Source: Calliopsis andreniformis
Taxonomy: Eukaryota > Arthropoda > Insecta > Hymenoptera > Andrenidae
Assembly (NCBI RefSeq): GCF_051401765.1
Contig: NW_027480463.1
Coordinates: 3,658,001-3,722,000, forward strand
Direction of reading: 5' to 3'
Length of the DNA: 64,000 bases
Shown here: piece after piece, positions 53,876 through 64,000 of the stretch
Position numbering within the stretch: the stretch's first letter is position 1
Layout: every line of letters begins with the position of its first letter
The notes under the pieces: generated by a model
Databases searched by the model: none
What the model was told of the DNA's origin: nothing
What the model saw: only the letters and a program-made list of their open reading frames with translations
Made by a program: the position numbers and the translations under genes

Positions 53876-55376
53876 ATCCTCAAACCTCAATCCCCAACCC
53901 TCAGCCCACATCCTCAATCCTCGATCCTAAATCCTCAATCCTCAATCTTCAATCCTCAATAATAAATCTTCAATCCTCAATCCTCAGTCCTCAAACCTCA
54001 ATTCTGAATCCTCAATCCTGAATCCTCAATCTTCAGCCCTCAGTCCTCAACAATCAGTTCTCAATCCTCAATCCTCAATAGAATATCTTCAATTCACAAT
54101 TCTCAATACTCAATGCTCAATCTGCAATCTTCAAACCTGTATCCACAAACACCAATTCCCATCACTCAACCCTCAACACTCAGTCCTCAATGTCCAATCC
54201 TCAATCCTCAATCCACAATCCTCAATCATCAATATTCAATCCTCAATACTCAATCTTCAATCCTCAATCGTCAATCCTCAATCCTCAATCCTCATTCTTC
54301 AATCCCCAATACCCAATCCTCAATCTTCAATCCTCAATCCTCAATCCTCAATTCTCAATCCTCAAAACGCTATCTTCAATCCTTAACCCTCAATCCTCAG
54401 TCCTCAAACCTCAATCCTCAATCCTAAATCCTCAATCCTCAATCCTCAATCCTCAATCTTCAATCCTCAATACTCAATCTTCAATCCTCAATCCTCAATC
54501 CTCAATCCTCAGTCCTCATTCTTCAATCCTCAATACCCAATCCTCAATCTTCAATCCTCAATCCTCAATCCTCAATTCTCAACCCTCAATCCTCAATCCT
54601 CAGACCTCAAACATCAATACTCAACCCTCAGACCTCGTCCTCAATCCACAACCCTCAACCCTCAATCCTCAATCTTCAATCATCAATATTCAATATTCAA
54701 TCCTCAATCCTCAATCCTCAATCCTCAATCCTCAATCCTCAATGTTCAATCCTCAATACCCAATCCTCAATCTTAAATCCTCAATCCTCAATTCTCAATC
54801 CTCGATCCTCAATCCTCAATCCTCAGTCCTCAAACCACAATCCTGAATCCTCAATCCTGAAACCTCAATCTTCAGGCCTCAGTCCTCAACAATCAGTTGT
54901 CAATCCTCAATCCTCAATAGAATATCGTCAGTTCAGAGTTTTCCATACGCAATACTCAATCTGCAATCTTCATATCTCTATCCACAAACATCAATTCTCA
55001 CCACTCAAACCTGAACACTCAGTCCCCAATCCTCAATTTCAATCCTCAATCCTCAATCCTCAATCCTCAATCCTCAACCTTCAATCCTCAATCCTCAATC
55101 CTCAATCCTCAATCTTCAATCCTCAATCCTCAATCCTCAATCCTCAATCCTCACTCTTCAATCCTCAATACCCAATACACAATCTTCAATCCTCAATCCT
55201 CAATCCTCAATTCTCAATCCTCAATCCTCAGTCCTCAGTCCTCAAACCTCAATCCTCAACCCTCCGCCCTCATCGTCAATCCTCAATCCTCAATCCTCAA
55301 TACTCAATCTTCAATCCTCAATACTCAATCTTCAATACTCAATCGTCAATTCTCAATTCTCAATCCTCAATACTCA
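53876..55376 (+). repeat. R3 nested unit A1 (1,501 bp)
   Basis: It runs from just before CTCAAACCTCAATCCCC at about 53,880 to the start of the same text at 55,377. It holds a c-prime landmark (54,049) and a g landmark (54,888). It contains four 6-bp units (near 54,635, 55,036, 55,272 and 55,411 when counted landmark to landmark), and 1,501 is 7 x 215 minus 4. Confidence 0.85.
54855..55030 (+). repeat. Landmark block, subtype g (exemplar)
   Basis: It shares the GTTTTCCATACGC core of subtype a but reads CAATAGAATATCG before it. Copies start near 49,025, 51,549, 52,624, 54,888, 56,389, 58,811 and 61,076, all in R3. It looks like the R3 counterpart of subtype a. Confidence 0.85.
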
Positions 55377-57798
55377 ATCCTCAAACCTCAATCCCCAACC
55401 CTCAGCCCACATCCTCAATCCTCGATCCTAAATCCTCAATCCTCAATCTTCAATCCTCAATAATAAATCTTCAATCCTCAATCCTCAGTCCTCAAACCTC
55501 AATTCTGAATCCTCAATCCTGAATCCTCAATCTTCAGCCCTCAGTCCTCAACAATCAGTTCTCAATCCTCAATCCTCAATAGAATATCTTCAATTCACAA
55601 TTCTCAATACTCAATGCTCAATCTGCAATCTTCAAACCTGTATCCACAAACACCAATTCCCATCACTCAACCCTCAACACTCAGTCCTCAATGTTCAATC
55701 CTCAATCCTCAATCCACAATCCTCAATCATCAATATTCAATCCTCAATACTCAATCTTCAATCCTCAATCGTCAATCCTCAATCCTCAATCCTCATTCTT
55801 CAATCCTCAATACCCAATCCTCAATCTTCAATCCTCAATCCTCAATCCTCAATTCTCAATCCTCAAAACGCTATCTTCAATCCTTAACCCTCAATCCTCA
55901 GTCCTCAAACCTCAATCCTCAATCCTAAATCCTCAATCCTCAATCCTCAATCCTCAATCTTCAATCCTCAATACTCAATCTTCAATCCTCAATCCTCAAT
56001 CCTCAATCCTCAGTCCTCATTCTTCAATCCTCAATACCCAATCCTCAATCTTCAATCCTCAATCCTCAATCCTCAATTCTCAACCCTCAATCCTCAATCC
56101 TCAGACCTCAAACATCAATACTCAACCCTCAGACCTCGTCCTCAATCCACAACCCTCAACCCTCAATCCTCAATCTTCAATCATCAATATTCAATATTCA
56201 ATCCTCAATCCTCAATCCTCAATCCTCAATCCTCAATCCTCAATGTTCAATCCTCAATACCCAATCCTCAATCTTAAATCCTCAATCCTCAATTCTCAAT
56301 CCTCGATCCTCAATCCTCAATCCTCAGTCCTCAAACCACAATCCTGAATCCTCAATCCTGAAACCTCAATCTTCAGGCCTCAGTCCTCAACAATCAGTTG
56401 TCAATCCTCAATCCTCAATAGAATATCGTCAGTTCAGAGTTTTCCATACGCAATACTCAATCTGCAATCTTCATATCTCTATCCACAAACATCAATTCTC
56501 ACCACTCAAACCTGAACACTCAGTCCCCAATCCTCAATTTCAATCCTCAATCCTCAATCCTCAATCCTCAATCCTCAACCTTCAATCCTCAATCCTCAAT
56601 CCTCAATCCTCAATCTTCAATCCTCAATCCTCAATCCTCAATCCTCAATCCTCACTCTTCAATCCTCAATACCCAATACACAATCTTCAATCCTCAATCC
56701 TCAATCCTCAATTCTCAATCCTCAATCCTCAGTCCTCAGTCCTCAAACCTCAATCCTCAACCCTCCGCCCTCATCGTCAATCCTCAATCCTCAATCCTCA
56801 ATACTCAATCTTCAATCCTCAATACTCAATCTTCAATACTCAATCGTCAATTCTCAATTCTCAATCCTCAATACTCAATCCTCAATCGTCAATCCTCAAT
56901 CCCTATTCCTCAATCTTCAATACTCAATCCTCAATCCTCATTCCTCAATCCTCAGTTATCAACCCTCAATACTCAACCTTCAATCCTCAATCCTCAATAC
57001 TCGATCCTCAATCCTCAATCCTCAGTCCTCAATCCTCAATCCTCAATCCTCAATACTCAATCTTCAATCCTCAATACCCAATCCTCAATCTTCAATCCTG
57101 AATCCTCAATCATCAATTCTCAATCCTCAATCCTCAACCCTCAGACCTCATACATCAATACTCAACCCTCAGTCCTCGTCGTCAACCACAACCCAAAATG
57201 CTCAATCCTCAATCCTCAATCCTCAATCCTCAATCCTCAATCCTCAGTCCTCAAACCACAATCCTGGATCCTCAATCATGAATCCTCAATCTTCAGACCT
57301 CAGTCCTCAACAATCAGTTGTCAATTCTCAATCCTCAATATAATATCATCAATTCACAGTTTTCAATACTCAATACTCAATCTGCAATCTTTAAATCTCT
57401 ATCCTCAAACACCAATTCTCATCACTCAACCCTCAACACTCAGTCCTCAATGTTCAATCCTCAATCCTGAATTCACAATCCTCAATCGTCAATCTTCAAT
57501 CCTCAATCCCCAGTCCTCAATCTCCAATGCTCAATCTTTAATCCTCAATCCTCAATCCTCAATCCTCAATCCTCACTCTTCAATCCTCAATACCCAATAC
57601 ACAATCTTCAATCCTCAATCCTCAATCCTCAATTCTCAATCCTCAATCCTCAGTCCTCAGTCCTCAAACCTCAATCCTCAACCCTCCGCCCTCATCGTCA
57701 ATCCTCAATCCTCAATCCTCAATACTCAATCTTCAATCCTCAATACTCAATCTTCAATACTCAATCGTCAATTCTCAATTCTCAATCCTCAATACTCA
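55377..57798 (+). repeat. R3 nested unit A2 (2,422 bp)
   Basis: It equals A1 plus 921 bp. Landmarks are c-prime (55,550), g (56,389) and d (57,309). It contains seven 6-bp units, including a pair TCGTCG plus TCAACC near 57,176 and two TCATCG sites, and 2,422 is 7 x 347 minus 7. The 921 bp not in A1 carries three hexamers (7 x 132 minus 3). Confidence 0.85.
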
Positions 57799-59995
57799 AT
57801 CCTCAAACCTCAATCCCCAACCCTCAGCCCACATCCTCAATCCTCGATCCTAAATCCTCAATCCTCAATCTTCAATCCTCAATAATAAATCTTCAATCCT
57901 CAATCCTCAGTCCTCAAACCTCAATTCTGAATCCTCAATCCTGAATCCTCAATCTTCAGCCCTCAGTCCTCAACAATCAGTTCTCAATCCTCAATCCTCA
58001 ATAGAATATCTTCAATTCACAATTCTCAATACTCAATGCTCAATCTGCAATCTTCAAACCTGTATCCACAAACACCAATTCCCATCACTCAACCCTCAAC
58101 ACTCAGTCCTCAATGTTCAATCCTCAATCCTCAATCCACAATCCTCAATCATCAATATTCAATCCTCAATACTCAATCTTCAATCCTCAATCGTCAATCC
58201 TCAATCCTCAATCCTCATTCTTCAATCCTCAATACCCAATCCTCAATCTTCAATCCTCAATCCTCAATCCTCAATTCTCAATCCTCAAAACGCTATCTTC
58301 AATCCTTAACCCTCAATCCTCAGTCCTCAAACCTCAATCCTCAATCCTAAATCCTCAATCCTCAATCCTCAATCCTCAATCTTCAATCCTCAATACTCAA
58401 TCTTCAATCCTCAATCCTCAATCCTCAATCCTCAGTCCTCATTCTTCAATCCTCAATACCCAATCCTCAATCTTCAATCCTCAATCCTCAATCCTCAATT
58501 CTCAACCCTCAATCCTCAATCCTCAGACCTCAAACATCAATACTCAACCCTCAGACCTCGTCCTCAATCCACAACCCTCAACCCTCAATCCTCAATCTTC
58601 AATCATCAATATTCAATATTCAATCCTCAATCCTCAATCCTCAATCCTCAATCCTCAATCCTCAATGTTCAATCCTCAATACCCAATCCTCAATCTTAAA
58701 TCCTCAATCCTCAATTCTCAATCCTCGATCCTCAATCCTCAATCCTCAGTCCTCAAACCACAATCCTGAATCCTCAATCCTGAAACCTCAATCTTCAGGC
58801 CTCAGTCCTCAACAATCAGTTGTCAATCCTCAATCCTCAATAGAATATCGTCAGTTCAGAGTTTTCCATACGCAATACTCAATCTGCAATCTTCATATCT
58901 CTATCCACAAACATCAATTCTCACCACTCAAACCTGAACACTCAGTCCCCAATCCTCAATTTCAATCCTCAATCCTCAATCCTCAATCCTCAATCCTCAA
59001 CCTTCAATCCTCAATCCTCAATCCTCAATCCTCAATCTTCAATCCTCAATCCTCAATCCTCAATCCTCAATCCTCACTCTTCAATCCTCAATACCCAATA
59101 CACAATCTTCAATCCTCAATCCTCAATCCTCAATTCTCAATCCTCAATCCTCAGTCCTCAGTCCTCAAACCTCAATCCTCAACCCTCCGCCCTCATCGTC
59201 AATCCTCAATCCTCAATCCTCAATACTCAATCTTCAATCCTCAATACTCAATCTTCAATACTCAATCGTCAATTCTCAATTCTCAATCCTCAATACTCAA
59301 TCCTCAATCGTCAATCCTCAATCCCTATTCCTCAATCTTCAATACTCAATCCTCAATCCTCATTCCTCAATCCTCAGTTATCAACCCTCAATACTCAACC
59401 TTCAATCCTCAATCCTCAATACTCGATCCTCAATCCTCAATCCTCAGTCCTCAATCCTCAATCCTCAATCCTCAATACTCAATCTTCAATCCTCAATACC
59501 CAATCCTCAATCTTCAATCCTGAATCCTCAATCATCAATTCTCAATCCTCAATCCTCAACCCTCAGACCTCATACATCAATACTCAACCCTCAGTCCTCG
59601 TCGTCAACCACAACCCAAAATGCTCAATCCTCAATCCTCAATCCTCAATCCTCAATCCTCAATCCTCAGTCCTCAAACCACAATCCTGGATCCTCAATCA
59701 TGAATCCTCAATCTTCAGACCTCAGTCCTCAACAATCAGTTGTCAATTCTCAATCCTCAATATAATATCATCAATTCACAGTTTTCAATACTCAATACTC
59801 AATCTGCAATCTTTAAATCTCTATCCTCAAACACCAATTCTCATCACTCAACCCTCAACACTCAGTCCTCAATGTTCAATCCTCAATCCTGAATTCACAA
59901 TCCTCAATCGTCAATCTTCAATCCTCAATCCCCAGTCCTCAATCTCCAATGCTCAATCTTTAATCCTCAATCCTCAATCCTCAATCCTCAATCCT
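57799..59995 (+). repeat. R3 nested unit A3, truncated at its end
   Basis: Offset of exactly 2,422 from A2 (55,691 to 58,113; landmark 56,389 to 58,811). At about 59,995 it departs from A2 and enters the CAATATTCAACAC text of the long 12,049-bp repeat. This is a junction between the two kinds of higher-order unit. Confidence 0.83.
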
Positions 59996-62424
59996 CAATA
60001 TTCAACACACAACCCTCAACCACCAATCCTCAATACACGACAATCAATCCTCAATTCTCAATACTCAATAGAATATCCTGAATTCTCATGGTTCAATACT
60101 CAATCCGCAATATTCAATAATCACATCTCAATCCTCAAACATCAATTCTAAACACTCAATCCTCAGCACTCAGTCCTCCCTCTTCAATCCTCCATCCTCA
60201 ACCCTCAATCTTCATGCGTCAATCCTCAATCCTCAATCCTCAACCCTCAATCCTCAGTCCTCAAACCTCAATCCCGAATCCTCAATCCTGAATCCTCAAC
60301 CTTCAGCCCTCAGCCCTCAAGTATCAATTGTCAATCCTCAATCCTCAATAGAATATCCTCAATTCACAGCTCTCAATACTCAATCCCCATTCTTCAATCT
60401 TCAAATATCAATCCACAAACATCAATTCCCATCACTCAACCCTCAACACTAAGTCCTCAATCTTCAATCCTCAATCCTCAATCCTCAATCTTCAGTCCTC
60501 AATACCCAATGTTCAGTCCTCAATCCTCAATTCTCAATCCTCAATACTCAATCCTCAATCATCAACCCTCAATCCCCAATCCTCAATCTTCAATCCTCAA
60601 TCCTCAATCCTCAATCCTCAATCCTCAATCTTCAATCCTCAATACTCAATCTTCAATCCTCAATCATCAATCCTAAATCCTCAATCCTCAATCCTCAGTC
60701 CTCAACCTTCAATCCTCAATACTCAATCTTCAATCCTCAATCCTCAATCCTCAATCCTCAGTCCTCATTCTTCAATCATCAATACCCAATCCTCAATCTT
60801 CAATCCTCAATCCTCAATCCTCAATTCTCAATCTTCAATCTTCAATCCTCAGACCTCAAACATCAATACTCAACCCTCAGTCCTCGTCCTCAATCCACAA
60901 CCCTCAATCCTCAATCCTCAACCTTCAATCATCAATATTCAATACCCAATCCTCAATCTTCAATCCTCAATCCTCAATTCTCAATCCTCAATCCTCAATC
61001 CTCAATCCTCAGTCCTCAAACCAGAATCCTGAATCCTCAATCCTGAAACCTCAATCTTCAGCCCTCAGTCCTCAACAATCAGTTGTCAATCCTCAATCCT
61101 CAATAGAATATCGTCAGTTCAGGGTTTTCCATACGCAATACTCAATCTGCAATTTTCATATCTCTATCCACAAACATCAATCCTCACCACTCAACCCTGA
61201 ACACTCAGTCCCCAATCCTCAATCTTCAATCCTCAATCCTCAATCTTCAATCCTCAATACTCACTCTTCAATCCTCAATCCTCAATCCACAACCTTCAAT
61301 CATCAATATTCAATCTTCAATCCTCAATCATCAATCCTCAACCCTCAATCCTCAATCCTCAATCCTCAATCCTCAATGTTCAATCCTCAATACCCAATCT
61401 TCAATCTTCAATCCTCAATACTCAATCTTCAATCCTCAATCCTCAATCCTCAATCCTCAATCCTCAATCCTCATTCTTCAATCCTCAATACCCAATCCTC
61501 AATCTTCAATCCTCAATCCTCAATTCTCAATCCTCAGTCCTCAATCCTCAGACCTCAGACATCAATACTCAACCCTCAGTCCTCGTCCTCAATCCACAAC
61601 CCTCAATCCACAATCATCGATCTTCAATAATCAATATTCAAACTTCAGTCCTCAATCCTCAATCCTCAATGCTCAATGTTCAAACCGCAATACCCAATCC
61701 TCAATCTTCAATCCTCCATCCTCAATCCTCAATCCTCAATCCTCAATCCTCAAACCTCTATCGTCAATCCTCAGTCCTCAAACCTCAATCCTGGATCCTC
61801 AATCCTGAATCCTCAATCTTCAGATCTCAGTCCTCAACAATCAGTTGTCAATTCTCAATCCTCAATAGAATATCTACAATTCACAGTTTTCAATACTCAA
61901 TACTCAGTCAGCAATCTTTAAATCTCTATCCACAAACACCAATTCTCATCACTCAACCCTCAACACTCAGTCCCCAGTCCTCAATCTTCAATCCTCAATC
62001 CACAATCCTCAATCCTCAATCCTCAATCCTCAATCCTCAGTCTTCAGTCCTCAATACTCAATCATCAATCCTCAATCCTCAGTCCTCAATCCTCAAACCT
62101 CAATCCCCAACCCTCAGCCCACATCCTCAATCCTCGATCCTAAATCCTCAATCCTCAATCTTCAATCCTCAATAATAAATCTTCAATCCTCAATCCTCAG
62201 TCCTCAAACCTCAATTCTGAATCCTCAATCCTGAATCCTCAATCTTCAGCCCTCAGTCCTCAACAATCAGTTCTCAATCCTCAATCCTCAATAGAATATC
62301 TTCAATTCACAATTCTCAATACTCAATGCTCAATCTGCAATCTTCAAACCTGTATCCACAAACACCAATTCCCATCACTCAACCCTCAACACTCAGTCCT
62401 CAATGTTCAATCCTCAATCCTCAA
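59609..62424 (+). repeat. R3 long repeat at 12,049-bp offset, right copy
   Basis: Right partner of 47,560-50,375, with landmarks at 59,731 (d), 60,039 (h), 60,321 (f), 61,076 (g), 61,834 (d) and 62,262 (c-prime). Its first part overlaps the end of unit A3, so A3 and this repeat share the d landmark module. It ends where the partner reads CCACAATCCTCAATCATC but this copy reads CCACATTCCTC. Confidence 0.85.
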
Positions 62425-64000
62425 TCCACATTCCTCAATCCTCAATCCACAATCCTCAATCATCAATCTTCAATCCTCAATACTCAGTCCTCAATCCACA
62501 ATCCTCAATCTTCAATCATCAATACTCAATCTTCAATCCTCAATCCCAATTCCTCAATCCTCATTCCTCAATCCTCAATCCTCAATCTTCAATCCTCAAT
62601 ACTCAATCTTCAATCCTCAATCCACAATTCTCAATCCTCAATACTCAATCCTCAATCGTCAATCCTCATTCCTCAATCCTCAGCCATCAATCCTCAATCC
62701 TCAATCTTCAATCCTCAATCCTCAATCGTCAATCCTCAATCCCCAATCCTCAATCTTCAATCCTCAATCCACAATTCTCAATCCTCAATACTCAATCCTC
62801 AATCGTCAATCCTCTATCCCCAATCCTCGATCTTCAATACTCAATCCTCAATCTTCAATCCTCAATACTCAATCTTCAATCCTGAATCCTCAATCCTCAA
62901 TCCTCAATCCTCATTCTTCAATCCTCAATACCCAATCCTCAATCTTCAATCCTCAATCCTCAATCGTCAATCCTCAATCCCCAAGCCTCAATCTTCAATA
63001 CTCAATCCTCAATCCTCATTCCTCAATCCTCAGCCATCAATCCTCAATCCTCAATCTTCAATCCTCAATCCTCAATCGTCAATCCTCAATCCCCAATCCT
63101 CAATCTTCAATCCTCAATCCACAATTCTCAATCCTCAATACTCAATCCTCAATCGTCAATCCTCTATCCCCAATCCTCAATCTTCAATACTCAATCCTCA
63201 ATCTTCAATCCTCAATACTCAATCTTCAATCCTGAATCCTCAATCCTCAATCCTCAATCCTCATTCTTCAATCCTCAATACTCAATACTCAATCTTCAAT
63301 CCTCAATCCTCAATCCTCAATCCTCAATCCTCATTCTTCAATCCTCAATACCCAATCCTCAATCTTCAATCCTCAATCCTCAATCGTCAATCCTCAATCC
63401 CCAATCCTCAATCTTCAATACTCAATCCTCAATCCTCATTCCTCAATCCTCAGCCATCAATCCTCAATACTCAATCTTCAATCCTCAAACCTCAATCCTC
63501 AATCCTCAATCTTCAACCGTCAATCCTCAATCCTCAATCTTCAATCCTCAATACTCAATCTTCAATCCTCAATCCTCAATCCTCGATCCTCAATCCTCAA
63601 TAATCAATCGTCAATCTCCAATCCTGAATACTCAATCTTCAATCCACAATCCTCAATTGCCCATCCTCCATCCTCATTCTTCAATCCTCAATACCCTATC
63701 CTCAATCTTCAATCCTCAATACTCAATCCTCAATTCTCAATCCTCAATCCTCAGTTCTGAGTCCTCACACATCAATCTTCAACCCTCAGCCCTCAACCTC
63801 AATCCTCAATCCTCAATCCTCAATCCTCAACCCTCAATACTCAATCTTCAATCTTCAATCCTCAGTCCGCAAACCTCAATTCTGAATCCTCAATCCTGAA
63901 TCCTCAATCTTCAGCCCTCAGTCCTCAACAATCAGTTGTCAATCCTCAATCCTCAATCCTCAATCCCCAAACCTCAATCCTCAATCTTCAATCCTCAATG
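62425..64000 (+). repeat. Region R4: R1-like heptamer modules to the window end
   Basis: After the R3 domain the variant order returns to R1 style. The CAGCCATCAATCC marker appears near 62,681, 63,031 and 63,449, CTCCAATCCTGAATAC appears near 63,613, and the TCAGCCCTCAACC hexamer site lies near 63,785. The final landmark, at about 63,927, keeps its left part but then runs into plain heptamers, so it is truncated. No gene is present. Confidence 0.8.
62640..63280 (+). repeat. 350-bp local duplication in R4
   Basis: CAGCCATCAATCC at 62,681 recurs at 63,031, and CCACAATTCTC near 62,769 recurs near 63,119, both at offset 350 (7 x 50, no hexamers between). The copies part after CTCAATAC (CCC at 62,930 against TCA at 63,280). 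Confidence 0.8.

Larger units (their letters stand above)
1..64000 (+). repeat. Heptanucleotide satellite array, TCAATCC/GGATTGA, head to tail
   Basis: Seen directly: from the first to the last base the sequence is TCAATCC and close variants, always in the same orientation. I found no run of GGATTGA on the + strand, so there are no inverted segments. The + strand is rich in C, A and T and very poor in G. The pure unit is 3/7 G+C. Common variants change one or two positions: TCAATCT, TCAATAC, TCAATTC, CCAATCC, TCAGTCC, TCAACCC, TGAATCC, ACAATCC, TCATTCC, TTAATCC. Known background: 7-bp simple satellites occur in eukaryotes, for example the AAACTAC family of Drosophila virilis. Inference: a heterochromatic or subtelomeric satellite of an unidentified eukaryote. 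Both window ends lie inside the array, so its full length is greater than 64 kb. Confidence 0.97.

Noticed and set aside
1..64000. CRISPR array or bacterial short tandem repeats
   Set aside because: There are no unique spacers between repeats; the heptamers abut directly. Heptanucleotide repeats of cyanobacteria are known but are short intergenic tracts, not tens of kilobases with higher-order structure.
1..64000. Inverted segments or an orientation switch within the array
   Set aside because: No GGATTGA or TTGAGG runs were seen on the + strand anywhere.
1..64000. Centromere protein B box (TTCG....A..CGGG type)
   Set aside because: CGGG is not seen in the window. The G-poor + strand leaves no candidate.

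Overview
The whole 64,000-base window is one tandem-repeat (satellite) array. The basic unit is the 7-bp word TCAATCC on the + strand (GGATTGA on the - strand), always head to tail in one orientation. I see no protein gene, RNA gene, transposon or CRISPR array, and no stretch of ordinary unique sequence. An array this long, with nested kilobase-scale repeats, fits a eukaryotic heterochromatic, subtelomeric or pericentromeric satellite. The species cannot be named from the sequence. The array runs off both ends of the window. || Level 1: the heptamer and its one- or two-base variants (for example TCAATCT, TCAATAC, CCAATCC, TCAGTCC, TCAACCC, TGAATCC, ACAATCC). A few fixed sites carry a 6-bp unit instead, such as TCGTCC, TCATCT, TCAACC, ACATCC, TCATCG and TCAATT. 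|| Level 2: a diverged 'landmark' block of about 180 bp, with about 70 copies spaced roughly 0.3 to 2.1 kb apart. It looks unique at first, but it can be cut into heptamers without losing register. It is therefore old heptamer sequence that has diverged and been copied as a marker. It falls into at least eight subtypes. || Level 3: kilobase higher-order repeats. Region R1 (1-33,210) holds three near-identical copies of a unit of about 10.3-11 kb; the third copy carries an extra 2,371-bp tandem duplication and is cut short. Region R2 (33,211-46,362) is a mosaic of the same modules plus shorter duplications. Region R3 (46,363-62,424) is a second higher-order domain with other landmark subtypes, offsets of 1,501, 2,422, 2,964 and 12,049 bp, and a nested tandem triplet. 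Region R4 (62,425-64,000) returns to R1-like modules with a 350-bp local duplication. || Many long open frames exist on the + strand and almost none on the - strand. This follows from the repeat itself. Because 7 is not a multiple of 3, all three + frames of a pure array read the same stop-free heptapeptide SILNPQS. Every - frame meets TGA each 21 bases. The open frames are therefore not gene evidence and none is annotated as CDS. || The clearest new observations are: (a) the spacing between copies of any higher-order repeat equals 7n minus the number of 6-bp units it spans, in every case I counted; (b) one duplication (2,371 bp) can be traced to unequal exchange inside a landmark block, which left a chimeric landmark at about 28,174.
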